Assembly (NCBI GenBank): GCA_963717945.1
Contig: CAVQXT010000007.1
Location: forward strand, 1,054,001 to 1,118,000
From: FEN-299 sp963717945
GTDB lineage: Bacteria > Acidobacteriota > Vicinamibacteria > Vicinamibacterales > Fen-181
Reading direction: 5' to 3'
DNA length: 64,000 nt
Shown in pieces: positions 8,428-16,753 of this stretch. The notes below the pieces were generated by a model that was given only the letters and a program-made list of their open reading frames with translations, searched no databases and had not been told where the DNA came from. A program made the translations under genes and the position numbers. Positions within the stretch are counted from its first letter, which is position 1; every line of letters begins with the position of its first letter.

Positions 8428-8810
8428 TGAGCCTCACTCGCATCGACCCGGGCACGATGGCCACGCCCGGCGGCCACTACAGCCACGTGGTCGTCCACAA
8501 CGGCGTGGCCTACGTCTCCGGCCAGCTCCCGATTGCGCCGGTCGGCCCGCTGCCGGCGACGGCCTCGTTCGAGGAGCAGGCCCGCCAGGTGCTCGCCAAC
8601 GTCCGCGCGGCGGTCACCGCGGCTGGCTCCGATCTCTCGAAAGTGCTGAAGTGTACCGTCTACGTGAACGACATCGCGGACTGGCCGGTCTTCAACCGGC
8701 TTTACGCCGAGACGTTCGGCGACCACAAACCGGCCCGCGTCGTCGTGCCCGTGTCACCGCTGCACTATGGGTATCGCGTGGAAATGGACGCGATAGTTGC
8801 AGTCGACTGA
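8427..8810 (+). CDS. RidA/YjgF-family enamine-imine deaminase
   Basis: 127 residues, the usual RidA length. The start at 8427 overlaps the upstream TGA by one base and has GGAGG six bases before it; an ATG at 8421 abuts that site and is less likely. The conserved arginine lies in HKPARVVVPVSPL, and the C-terminal YRVEMDAIVAV is typical. RidA proteins form trimers that hydrolyse reactive 2-aminoacrylate and related imines released by PLP enzymes. The tight link with the PLP enzyme gene suggests it detoxifies that enzyme's product. Confidence 0.87.
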   Translation: MSLTRIDPGTMATPGGHYSHVVVHNGVAYVSGQLPIAPVGPLPATASFEEQARQVLANVRAAVTAAGSDLSKVLKCTVYVNDIADWPVFNRLYAETFGDHKPARVVVPVSPLHYGYRVEMDAIVAVD

Positions 8811-8835
8811 CGGCCGGTGGCCGAAGGCCGAACGC

Positions 8836-9182
8836 TGGCGCTACACGGCCGGCCAGGAGGCCGGCGCTACCGCCGGAAGTGTGTGGCGCGAGCCTCCTGG
8901 CTCGCGCGGGGCCAGTGCAGCAAGTGCCAGTTCGGCAGCGACCCCGACGCGCAGTTTCTGCCGCCGGTCTGCCGGCGACCCTAGGCCGGCCAGGAGGCCG
9001 GCGCTACCGCCGGAAGTGTGTGGCGCGAGCCTCCTGGCTCGCGATGGCGGCCGACCAGGAGGCCGGCGCTACCGCCGGAAGTGTGTGGCGCGAGCCTCCT
9101 GGCTCGCGATGGCGGCCGGCCAGGAGGCCGGCGCTACCGCCGGAAGTGTGTGGCGCGAGCCTCCTGGCTCGCGATGGCGGCC
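8836..9182. repeat. R1 REP array upstream of the RAYT transposase
   Basis: Four composite units, the last three in near-perfect 65-base tandem. Each unit pairs a hairpin of type GTAGCGCCGGCCTCCTGGCC (on the minus strand) with one of type GTGTGGCGCGAGCCTCCTGG. A GTAG-like head next to an imperfect hairpin is the standard form of REP sequences recognised by RAYT transposases. The array ends about 40 bases before the RAYT start. Confidence 0.85.
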
Positions 9183-9223
9183 GGCATCACGTGACCCGGC
9201 ATTGAGAATGCACCTGGGCGGGC

Positions 9224-9670
9224 ATGGAGCGGTTCTATCGAAGGCGCCTCCCTCATTGGCGCGTCGAGGGGTCGTCGGCCGATTACTTCGTCACCTGGCG
9301 GATCGCCGCGTCGCAGGCCGAACTCTCATCGGCCGAGAGAGATCTCGTCGCAGGGTCCTTGGCCCATTGGGATGCGCGCACATGCCGGCTGTCCGCGTGG
9401 GTGGTCATGAATGATCACGTCCACGTCGTCGTGGCGCCGGCGGTCGGCGTCCGGCTCGAGACGGTGCTGCACTCCTGGAAGTCCTACACCGCCACGCGAA
9501 TGGTCCGAGGACATGGCCGCGCAGGCCCGGTGTGGCAGCGCGAGTCCTATGACCGCGTGATCAGAAACGACGAAGAGCTCCGGCTATTGATCGAATACGT
9601 CTGCCACAACCCGTGGAAGCGATGGCCCAGCATGGGCGCCTACCGGTGGGTGTGGCCACAGCCGGCCTAG
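9224..9670 (+). CDS. REP-associated tyrosine transposase (RAYT, Y1/HUH)
   Basis: 148 residues, a usual length for this family. It carries the HUH metal motif in MNDHVHVVV, the following SWKSYTATRM helix, and the conserved WQRESYDRVIRNDEEL and IEYVCHNPWKRW segments; a tyrosine in these blocks would be the nucleophile. RAYTs cut and rejoin single-stranded DNA at GTAG-headed REP hairpins. Here the gene is flanked on both sides by arrays of such hairpins (8836-9182 and 9676-9802), so it is very likely the enzyme that spread them. The gene appears intact. Confidence 0.92.
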   Translation: MERFYRRRLPHWRVEGSSADYFVTWRIAASQAELSSAERDLVAGSLAHWDARTCRLSAWVVMNDHVHVVVAPAVGVRLETVLHSWKSYTATRMVRGHGRAGPVWQRESYDRVIRNDEELRLLIEYVCHNPWKRWPSMGAYRWVWPQPA

Positions 9671-9675
9671 CTGTG

Positions 9676-9802
9676 CGCCGGCCAGGAGGCCGGCGCTACA
9701 CATTGTCGAGTGGTTCCGCGGATGCTGGAGGCCGGCGCTGAAACTCGGCCGGCCAGGAGGCCGGCGCTGAAATTCGGCCGGCCAGGAGGCCGGCGCTACA
9801 CA
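9676..9802. repeat. R1 REP array downstream of the RAYT transposase
   Basis: Three copies of the GGCCGGCCAGGAGGCCGGCG hairpin, two ending in CTACA (GTAG head on the minus strand) and one or two in CTGAA. They begin six bases after the transposase stop codon and fill the gap to the peptidase gene. Confidence 0.82.
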
Positions 9803-9835
9803 TGGTCCGTGTTGCGCGAGGGCCGGGCGCGTCGA

Positions 9836-11398
9836 TTACGAGCCGCTTCGCTTTCCGAGTGCGACCGGTATAGGCGCCGTCAGCACCGCGGCGAGCGTCG
9901 TGATCCCGGTGAAGAACGTGCCCATCCGGAGGTTCTCGTTCTCGCCGTGCTGGTTGTTGTCGAAGTTGACGATGGGGACGCCGATCGCGGGCACGCCCAT
10001 CGCCTCGATGAACGGCGCAATCGGCACCGTGCCGCCCATCGTGCGGATCTGCACCGGCGGCCGGCCGAACATCCGGGTGATGGCGGCGACGATCTGCCGC
10101 GACGCCGGGGCGAGCGGCGAGGTCCGATAGGCGTTGGTCTCTCCGCCTTCGACCGTCAGCTTCACGATCCGGGCATGCGCCGCCCGCGTGGCATCGTCCG
10201 GGTCGCGGTCCACCAGGAAGAAGCCCTGCCGGGCGATGTGGGCCTTCAGGCGCGCGAGCATCGCGGCCGACGGCGTCTCTTTCACCAGCCGGATGTCGAG
10301 GGCCCCCGTGGCGCGGTCGGGAATGATCGTGCGGGCGTTCTCGCCGACAAACGCGCTCGAGAGGCCGCGGATGTTGAGGGACGGGCGCTGGACGGCTTCC
10401 TGGAGCGACAGCCCGGGCTGCTCGACCTCGGCGATCCCGAACAGCTTCTCGAGCGCGGCTTCGTCGTCCGGCACCGCGGCCAGCATCGCCTTCTCCTCGG
10501 GGGCGAGCGGCTCGAGGCCGTCGTAAAAGCCCTGGACGAGCACGTGCCCGCGGTCGTCCTTCATCGAGGCCAGCAGGCGGACCAGCTCGAACGCCGGGTT
10601 CGGCACCCAGTTGCCGTAATGGCCGCTGTGCAGGGCGAACTTCGGGCCGAAGACCGTGAGCTCGACGGTCAGGATCCCGCGCGCGCCGAAGGTGATCGTC
10701 GGACGCCCGCTCGGGTGGACGGGGCCGTCGAGGATCACGATGGCGTCGGCGGCGAGCTTCTGGCGGTAACGGGCGATCGCCCCGATGAGGCTCGGCGAGC
10801 CCGCCTCCTCCTCGCCGTCGAGGACGACGTGCACGTTCGAGGTCGGCGCGTGCCCGGTGGCCTTCAGCGCGTCGAGCGCCGCGCACAGGGCGACAATCGG
10901 CGACTTGTCGTCGGAGGAAGAGCGGCCGTAGATCCGCCATCCAGGTTCGTATCGGGCGCGGTCCACCGGGCCGGGCAATTCGCGGCCGCCGTCCTCGAGC
11001 CGGCCGTCCCGCAGAATCGGCACGAACGGGTTGGGCTGCCTCCAGTTCTTCGGGTCCACCGGCTGGCCATCGTAGTGGGCGTACACGAGCACCGTCCCGG
11101 TCGCGCCGGGCACGGCCATTTCGCCGTAGACCAGCGGGTTGCCGGCGGTGGCGAGTGTCTCGGTCTTGAAGCCGTGCCGCGCGAGCATCGCCCTGAGCGC
11201 CTCGACGTTACGGGCGATGTCGGGCCCGTCGGCGGCGACGTTGGGAATCGCCAGCAGGTCGGCGAGCTCGCGGACGACTGCCTGCTGGTGCGCCTCGACC
11301 CAGGCGTCGATGCCGGCTCTCGGGGACGGGGACTGGGCGCGCGGGAGGGCGACCGCGGCGAGAAGGGCGGCGAGCACGAGCGAAAGGCGTGAGCGCAT
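9836..11398 (-). CDS. Exported M20-family metallopeptidase
   Basis: 520 residues. A signal peptide (LLAAVALPRAQS) is followed by an M20 dizinc core: YAHYDGQPVDP, GRSSSDDKSP, the catalytic glutamate in DGEEEAGSP, the dimer-domain stretch HSGHYGNWVPNP, and the C-terminal GGTVPIAPFIEAMG with FDNNQHGENENLRMG. Family members are di- or carboxypeptidases and related amidohydrolases; export suggests periplasmic peptide turnover. The start at 11398 is chosen for its signal peptide; the longer open frame upstream is only translated repeat DNA. Confidence 0.88.
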   Translation of the reverse strand: MRSRLSLVLAALLAAVALPRAQSPSPRAGIDAWVEAHQQAVVRELADLLAIPNVAADGPDIARNVEALRAMLARHGFKTETLATAGNPLVYGEMAVPGATGTVLVYAHYDGQPVDPKNWRQPNPFVPILRDGRLEDGGRELPGPVDRARYEPGWRIYGRSSSDDKSPIVALCAALDALKATGHAPTSNVHVVLDGEEEAGSPSLIGAIARYRQKLAADAIVILDGPVHPSGRPTITFGARGILTVELTVFGPKFALHSGHYGNWVPNPAFELVRLLASMKDDRGHVLVQGFYDGLEPLAPEEKAMLAAVPDDEAALEKLFGIAEVEQPGLSLQEAVQRPSLNIRGLSSAFVGENARTIIPDRATGALDIRLVKETPSAAMLARLKAHIARQGFFLVDRDPDDATRAAHARIVKLTVEGGETNAYRTSPLAPASRQIVAAITRMFGRPPVQIRTMGGTVPIAPFIEAMGVPAIGVPIVNFDNNQHGENENLRMGTFFTGITTLAAVLTAPIPVALGKRSGS

Positions 11399-11448
11399 CG
11401 GTCGAGTGTAAACCCGAACCGGGGGCGACGGTCGCGCTGACCCCGGCT

Positions 11449-11818
11449 TTCGCGAGCCAGGAGGCTCGCGCCACACAGTGCCGCTTGAAGCGCCGACCCT
11501 GGCATTCGCGAGCCAGGAGGCTCGCGCCACACAGTGCCGCTTGAAGCGCCGACCCTGGCATTCGCGAGCCAGGAGGCTCGCGCCACACAGTGCCGCTTGA
11601 AGCGCTGACCCCGGCTTTCGCGAGCCAGGAGGCTCGCGCCACACAGTGCCGCCTGTAGCGCCGGCGCCGGCAGCCGCGAGCCAGGAGGCTCGCGCCACAC
11701 AGTGCCGCTTGAAGCGCCGACCCTGGCATTCGCGAGCCAGGAGGCTCGCGCCACACAGTGCCGCCTGTAGCGCCGGCCCCGGCAGCCGCGAGCCAGGAGG
11801 CTCGCGCCACACAATGCC
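11449..11818. repeat. R1 REP array of seven hairpins with a 57-base period
   Basis: Seven copies of the palindrome GCGAGCCAGGAGGCTCGCGC followed by CACACAGTGCCGC, at about 57-base intervals. The spacers are of two types: TTGAAGCGCCGACCCTGGC or CTGTAGCGCCGGC-CCGGCAGC. The second contains the GTAG head. The array lies between the peptidase start and the Rho_N-like gene and keeps open frames by chance, encoding GTVWREPPGSR-type strings that should not be taken as protein. Confidence 0.85.
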
Positions 11819-11824
11819 GCCCGA

Positions 11825-12154
11825 TCAGACCGTCGCGGTGTGACTCCGGATGTCGTGATTGAGCGCGTGGATCTGGCGACGGAGCGCCTTGAGCGTCTTG
11901 CTGTCGCCCGCCGCGATTGCTTCGCTCCGCTTCTGCCTGAGGGCCCGCATCTTCGCCTTGATCGCCGACTTGTCGAACCCGCCCGCGGCGTGGTGCTCGT
12001 GCAACGGAATCTTGAGGGCGGTGCACAGGGCCGCCAGCAAGTGATCCTTGTTGAGCTGGGTGTAGCCCTTCACCGCCTCGTGTTCGAGCCCCCTGGCGAT
12101 TTCACGCAGTTCAACGACGGTCTTTCCCTTGAGGTCGTGGTACGTGTAGGACAT
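11825..12154 (-). CDS. Small Rho_N/SAP-like domain protein
   Basis: 109 residues. The first half, LKGKTVVELREIARGLEH with LNKDHLLAALCTAL, looks like the Rho termination factor N-terminal domain or a SAP-like nucleic-acid-binding helix set. The second half is basic and helical (AIKAKMRALRQKRSEA, LKALRRQIHALNHDIR), likely a coiled coil. It may bind nucleic acid. AAGGAGC lies a few bases upstream of the start. The stop codon lies only seven bases from the R1 array. Confidence 0.75.
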   Translation of the reverse strand: MSYTYHDLKGKTVVELREIARGLEHEAVKGYTQLNKDHLLAALCTALKIPLHEHHAAGGFDKSAIKAKMRALRQKRSEAIAAGDSKTLKALRRQIHALNHDIRSHTATV

Positions 12155-12193
12155 CGAAGCTCCTTTTCAGCCGCATTCTACCGCGAGGCCGCG

Positions 12194-12505
12194 TCAGCGA
12201 ACCACGACGCGACGCACACCCCAGCCGATGGCCGCGCCCAGAGCGGCAATCGCAACCGCGATGAACACCCCATAACCGCCGGCTATCTCCGCGCCGACCA
12301 TGGGGCCGGCAACGAGGAGGACGACCAGCCAGGGCCAGGCTCCCGCCCCCGAGGTCAGCGCCGACGCCAGGAACAAGCAGCCAGCGGTGATGCCCGCATC
12401 GTCCCAGCCGGGGCGGGTGTCCATCCAGGCGATGGCGACGCCGGAGACGAGCGCCACCAGAGACGCCACATATGCCGATACCTTTGCGCGGGTCTCGTTG
12501 GGCAT
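12194..12505 (-). CDS. Small integral membrane protein, unknown function
   Basis: 103 residues starting at ATG 12505 (MPNETRAKV). Three hydrophobic segments are visible: AYVASLVALVSGVAIAW, the AGCLFLASALTSGAGAWPWL stretch, and VFIAVAIAALGAAIGWG, ending in a basic tail RRVVVR. No family is recognised. It reads in the same direction as the ABC exporter genes upstream, separated from them by CCTTGAGCC repeats. Confidence 0.65.
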   Translation of the reverse strand: MPNETRAKVSAYVASLVALVSGVAIAWMDTRPGWDDAGITAGCLFLASALTSGAGAWPWLVVLLVAGPMVGAEIAGGYGVFIAVAIAALGAAIGWGVRRVVVR

Positions 12506-12520
12506 GCGTGATGTCCTCGC

Positions 12521-12582
12521 CTTAGCCTTGAGCCCGAGCCTTGAGCCGTCCTTCCCTGAGCCTTGAGCCCTGAGCCTTGAGC
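12521..12582. repeat. CCTTGAGCC direct repeats (R4)
   Basis: Five or six imperfect copies of CCTTGAGCC lie directly after the permease stop codon. The complementary form GGCTCAAGG recurs at 32101-32151, and a diverged form (GGCTCTTGG) at 3327-3345, each time just past a gene end. Confidence 0.6.
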
Positions 12583-13881
12583 CTATTCGCTTTCCCACCT
12601 GAACCGCGCGACGGCCAGGCCTCCGAAAACGAGCGCCGCGGCCAGCAGGAACAGGATGGGCCAGCCGACCGACGAGAGGCCCAGCCCGCGCCAGGTCGTC
12701 GCATCCAGGCCGTCTACCGCCCACCGGGTCGGCACCACGGCGGTCGCCTGCTGGAGCCACTTCGGGAAGACGAACGTGGGGACCCACGCGCCGCCGAGCA
12801 TCACGAGCAGCAGCGTGGAGACGATCGCCAACCCGCGGGCGCTGTCCGGCGTCCGGCCGAGGCTGGCGATGAGCAGGCCGAATGCGGCGGCGAGCAGCGA
12901 GAACGCGACGGCCACGCCCATGAAGCCGACGAGGCTGCCCTCGATGCGGACGCCGAAGACCACCCACGCGAACAGGTAGAGGCAGGCCAGGATGAAGAGC
13001 GACAGCAGCGCCGTGCTGACGGCCCTGCTGCCGAGCAGGACGGTCCTGGAGAGCGGTGCGGCGCGCAGCCGTTTCCAAAGCCCCTCGCGTCGCTGCATCA
13101 GCAGCCCCACGCCCATCTCGATCGCCATGAAGAGGATGAACTGCACGCCCATGCCGGCAAACGAGTGGGCGTAGCCGTTGTAGACGATGCCCGGGCCCGA
13201 CGTGACGGCCGCCTTCTTCACCTCGAACGGGACCGTCAGGCCGTTGGCCTCGCCGGTCGATCCGGAGGTGCGGCTGACGTCGTTCCAGCCCTTCACGCCC
13301 TCGAGCAGCGTCGTCAGCGCGCGCCGCTGGTCCGAGGCGATGGCGGTGTCCTCGCGGACCCTCGCCAGCGACGCGTCCACCGCGTCCCGGCCGGTCTTCC
13401 CGCTGAACATCTCCTTGCTGACCGCCTCCATGGCGTGGCCGGCGAGAATGCCCTGGACCATGCCGGCTTCGGTCGCGTGAGAGGGGTCGTACAGCAGCTC
13501 GATGTCCGCCTTCGCGGCACCCGGTCCGCCGAAGAAGGCGGCAGACGCCGTTTTACCGAACCCCGCCGGGACGCGGAGAGCGACCGGCGCCTTCCCGCGC
13601 CGGACCGCGTCCCGCGCCTCGCCCGGCGAAGCGGCTTTCACGTCGAGCGCGGCGTCGGCCTTCAGCAGCGCCGCCAGGTTGGTGGAGATCGCGCTGTGGT
13701 CCTCGTCGGCGATCATCACCACGACGCGGCTCATCTCGCGCTGGCCGCCCGTCTCTCCGAAGATGAACCCGAAGAACGACGCGATCGCGATCGGCGCGAC
13801 GACCGACATCAGCACCGCGCGCCGGTCCGACAGGTAGATCCGGATGTCCTTTGTGACGAGCGCGGTGAAGGCTCGCATCAT
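12583..13881 (-). CDS. ABC-2 type transporter permease
   Basis: 432 residues. An N-terminal membrane helix (AVLMSVVAPIAIASFFGF) precedes a large external domain of about 180 residues and then five more membrane segments, the usual layout of ABC-2 drug or lipid exporters of the YhgE/NatB type. The start ATG at 13881 overlaps the stop of the ATPase gene by four bases (ATGA). It forms an exporter with that ATPase. The substrate is unknown. Confidence 0.85.
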   Translation of the reverse strand: MMRAFTALVTKDIRIYLSDRRAVLMSVVAPIAIASFFGFIFGETGGQREMSRVVVMIADEDHSAISTNLAALLKADAALDVKAASPGEARDAVRRGKAPVALRVPAGFGKTASAAFFGGPGAAKADIELLYDPSHATEAGMVQGILAGHAMEAVSKEMFSGKTGRDAVDASLARVREDTAIASDQRRALTTLLEGVKGWNDVSRTSGSTGEANGLTVPFEVKKAAVTSGPGIVYNGYAHSFAGMGVQFILFMAIEMGVGLLMQRREGLWKRLRAAPLSRTVLLGSRAVSTALLSLFILACLYLFAWVVFGVRIEGSLVGFMGVAVAFSLLAAAFGLLIASLGRTPDSARGLAIVSTLLLVMLGGAWVPTFVFPKWLQQATAVVPTRWAVDGLDATTWRGLGLSSVGWPILFLLAAALVFGGLAVARFRWESE

Positions 13882-14813
13882 CGATCTCGCAGCGCCCGCC
13901 CGGTGAGGGTCAGGAAGACGGTTTCGAGGCTGGCCCGCTCGGTGGCGACGTGGTGGTAGTTGTGGCCGTGGGCGGTGAACCACTGCAGCACCGAGGGCAT
14001 CGTGGCGCCCAGGTCGGCCACCGTGACCCGGATCACGCCCTGGGCCGTCTCGACGCGCTGCACGCCACCCAGCGCCTGCAGCCCGTCGGCCGGGACGGCG
14101 TCGGCCGCGACGGCAAGGGTGACGGTGATGACGTTCCGGGCCGGCACGAGCTTCGACAACTCCTGCGCGGTGCCGTCGGCGATCACCCGGCCGTGGTCGA
14201 GGATGACGATCCGGTCGCAGAGCCGCTCGGCCTCCTCCATGTAGTGCGTCGTGTAGAGGATCGTCGTGCCGCGCCGCTTGAGCGTCTCGAGGTTGTCGAA
14301 GATCGCGTTGCGGCTCTGCGGATCGACGCCGACCGTCGGCTCGTCGAGCAGGAGGATGGCCGGGGCGTGGAGCAGGGCGGCCGCGAGGTTCAGCCGCCGC
14401 TTCATGCCGCCGCTGAAGGTCCGGACCTTGTCCTGCGCCCGTTCGGTCAGCCCGGTCAGGCCCAGCGCGTCGGCGATGGCGCGACGGGTCGCCTGGCGAT
14501 CGAGGTCGTAGAGCGCCGAGAACAGCCGCAGGTTCTCGGCCGCCGAGAGCTCGTCGATGAGCGCCAGATCCTGGGTGACCAGGCCGATCCGCGACTTGAG
14601 GGGGTCGGTGTCGCCGGCGAGCCGGCGCCCGTCGATCAGCACCTCGCCCGAGTCCGGGCGCAGCAGCCCCGCAATCATCGCCACCGTCGTGGTCTTGCCC
14701 GCCCCGTTGGGGCCGAGCAGGCCGACCGTCTCGCCCGCGGCGGCGGCGAACGTCACGTGATCGACCGCCGTCAGAGTGCCGAAGCGCCGTGTGACGTCGT
14801 GCAGGTCAAGCAT
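13878..14813 (-). CDS. ABC transporter ATP-binding protein
   Basis: 311 residues. Walker A GPNGAGKTTT, Q-loop LVTQDLALID, signature FSGGMKRRLNLA, Walker B ILLLDEPTVGVDP and the switch histidine in TTHYMEE are all intact. The extra C-terminal domain (about 220-311) is typical of DrrA/NatA-like exporter ATPases. It pairs with the overlapping ABC-2 permease downstream, suggesting export of a drug, lipid or ion. Confidence 0.92.
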   Translation of the reverse strand: MLDLHDVTRRFGTLTAVDHVTFAAAAGETVGLLGPNGAGKTTTVAMIAGLLRPDSGEVLIDGRRLAGDTDPLKSRIGLVTQDLALIDELSAAENLRLFSALYDLDRQATRRAIADALGLTGLTERAQDKVRTFSGGMKRRLNLAAALLHAPAILLLDEPTVGVDPQSRNAIFDNLETLKRRGTTILYTTHYMEEAERLCDRIVILDHGRVIADGTAQELSKLVPARNVITVTLAVAADAVPADGLQALGGVQRVETAQGVIRVTVADLGATMPSVLQWFTAHGHNYHHVATERASLETVFLTLTGRALRDR

Positions 14814-14908
14814 CGGAGCGATCGCCCGAATTGGACAAACGTGGCTGCCGGGAAGTTCGCCGGGACGCCGAATCTGGTATTCTCCAGCTGCGCATCAGGG
14901 AGTGTCTC

Positions 14909-15985
14909 ATGATTCAAGCCAGGATCACAGTGGCGCCCTGTCTCGTCGCACTCGTCCTCGCCGGTGCCGCCTGCGGCACCAAGCCACCGGCGTCCGACGC
15001 CGGGCCTGACAACAGCCGCCCGGTCGTGGCCAGGGAACGGCTCGCGGTCTTCGCGCCGCTCCCCTCCTCGGTGACGCCCGACTCCGGCCGCATCGACGAG
15101 CACGCCGTCGTGCTCGGCCGGATGCTCTTCTACGAGCCGCGCCTCTCGAAGAGCCAGACCATCTCCTGCAACACCTGCCACGACTTGTCGCAGTACGGCG
15201 CGGACGGCCAGCCCACCTCCGACGGGTTCAAGGGGCAGCGGGGCACGAGGAACGCTCCGACGGTGTTCAACGCCGCGGCGCACTTCGCCCAGTTCTGGGA
15301 CGGCCGCGCGGCGGACGTCGAGGCGCAGGCCAAGGGCCCCGTGCTGAACCCGGTGGAAATGGCGCTGCCGAGCGCCAATCGGGCGGTCGTCGTCCTGAAG
15401 TCGATGCCCGAGTACGTGGACCTGTTCAGGCGGGCGTTCCCAAATGAGAAGGACCCGGTCACCTTCGACAACATGGCGAAGGCGATCGGCGCCTTCGAGC
15501 GCAAGCTGATGACGCCGTCGAGGTGGGACGCGCTGCTCAACGGGGATACCGCCGCGTTGACGCCCGCCGAGACGATGGGCCTGCGCACGTTCCTCGACAC
15601 CGGCTGCCAGGTCTGCCACAACGGGGCGCTGCTCGGGGGGACGAGCTATCAGAAGCTGGGGCTGGCCAAGCCCTATCCCGGCCTCGCCGACCCCGGCCGC
15701 TTCGACGTGACGAAGGTCCAGTCCGACTTCGGCATGTTCAAGGTGCCGTCGCTGCGCAACGTGGCGCGGACAGGGCCGTACTTCCACGACGGCAAGGTCG
15801 CCACGTTGGACGACGCGGTGCGGAAGATGGCCGAGTTCCAACTGGGGAAGAAGCTGTCGGACGAAGAGGTCCGGCAGATCGTCGCCTTCCTGAGGGTGCT
15901 GACCGGGCGCATCGATCCCGAGTACATCAAGCCGCCCGTGCTGCCGAAGAGCACGGCGAAGACGCCGAAGCCGGAACCGCGGTAG
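14909..15985 (+). CDS. Di-heme cytochrome c peroxidase / MauG family protein
   Basis: 358 residues with an N-terminal signal ending near LVLAGAACG, possibly a lipoprotein. Two heme c sites are present, SCNTCH near residue 89 and CQVCH near residue 233, with the peroxidase-family segments RNAPTVFNAA, FWDGRA and FKVPSLRNVARTGPYFHDG. Such enzymes reduce hydrogen peroxide in the periplasm with electrons from cytochrome c, or oxidise protein side chains (MauG). The start at 14909 is chosen for the signal peptide and the AGGGAG just upstream. It faces away from the ABC exporter operon. Confidence 0.9.
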   Translation: MIQARITVAPCLVALVLAGAACGTKPPASDAGPDNSRPVVARERLAVFAPLPSSVTPDSGRIDEHAVVLGRMLFYEPRLSKSQTISCNTCHDLSQYGADGQPTSDGFKGQRGTRNAPTVFNAAAHFAQFWDGRAADVEAQAKGPVLNPVEMALPSANRAVVVLKSMPEYVDLFRRAFPNEKDPVTFDNMAKAIGAFERKLMTPSRWDALLNGDTAALTPAETMGLRTFLDTGCQVCHNGALLGGTSYQKLGLAKPYPGLADPGRFDVTKVQSDFGMFKVPSLRNVARTGPYFHDGKVATLDDAVRKMAEFQLGKKLSDEEVRQIVAFLRVLTGRIDPEYIKPPVLPKSTAKTPKPEPR

Positions 15986-15988
15986 CGC

Positions 15989-16753
15989 TCACCGCCTGGC
16001 GTCGGTCCTCCGAATCGCGCTGACCCACGGCTCGAGCCGCGCGCCCCAGCGAACCGTGGCCACGTAGCGCGGCGGGCGAGGCTCGGTGTCTATCCCGGGC
16101 ATGCCGGCTCGTCGTGGCGTTCCCGGACGGGCGGCGAGCGTCTCGATGTCGTGGCGCAGGTCGCGCGGCAGGTTCAGGTCGGAGACCAGCACGCTGTACA
16201 CCCGGCCCGCCACTCGAGGCGGGAGGCCGGGTTGAGAGACGACCGTCAGCCCCACGACGGCCTGCACGATGGCGACGCGCGTACGGTCGGGGTAGCGCGC
16301 GCGGAGCCGTGCGGCGTCGAGGTCGAGATCCACGAGCATGAGGTGGGGCACGCCGTCGGCCGACGTCGTATCCACATTCGGAGGCAGGCTCGCAGCGTAG
16401 CGCTGCCAGGCCGGCCCCTCGTACTCCAGGGCCGCGTAGACGCGCCGCGCCGGCATGGACGAATAGCGCCTGGCGTTCTCCCGCGTCACCGGAACGCTGC
16501 AATCGAAGCCGAGCGAAGCGAGCTTCGCCTGGTTGAACCAGTCGGTATTGCGGGCGATGTTCGGGCCGGTCCAATCCAGCCGGAGCGAAACGGCGCTGTT
16601 CTCCGGCGCCCCGGGCACCAGCCGCACCTCGCGCTCGGTGAGCTGGAGCACCGCGTCGGAGTCGCCCAGTCGATTGACGGCGGCCAGCCCGAGCGCCCAG
16701 AAGTTGGATCCGACGACGACCGCGGCGGCCAGCCAAAGACCCTTGCGCGTCAT
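15989..16753 (-). CDS. DUF4824-like exported protein partner of DUF2157
   Basis: 254 residues with one N-terminal membrane anchor or signal (LWLAAAVVVGSNFWALGLA). The body contains REVRLVPGAPENSAVSLRLD, YVATVRWGARLEPWV and a VLVSDLNLPRD segment. The combination and its place directly after a DUF2157 membrane protein match DUF4824-type proteins; the assignment is from memory of the family and is moderate. Its ATG overlaps the upstream TGA (ATGA at 16750-16753), so the pair is probably one functional unit at the inner membrane. Function is unknown. Confidence 0.65.
   Translation of the reverse strand: MTRKGLWLAAAVVVGSNFWALGLAAVNRLGDSDAVLQLTEREVRLVPGAPENSAVSLRLDWTGPNIARNTDWFNQAKLASLGFDCSVPVTRENARRYSSMPARRVYAALEYEGPAWQRYAASLPPNVDTTSADGVPHLMLVDLDLDAARLRARYPDRTRVAIVQAVVGLTVVSQPGLPPRVAGRVYSVLVSDLNLPRDLRHDIETLAARPGTPRRAGMPGIDTEPRPPRYVATVRWGARLEPWVSAIRRTDARR

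Noticed and set aside
11398..11812. N-terminal extension of the peptidase encoding WREPPGSR repeats
   Set aside because: This is translated REP DNA. The real start at 11398 gives a normal signal peptide.
11449..11818. CRISPR array
   Set aside because: The units are themselves palindromes about 57 bases apart, spacers are repeated rather than unique, and no cas gene is near. They are REP hairpins.
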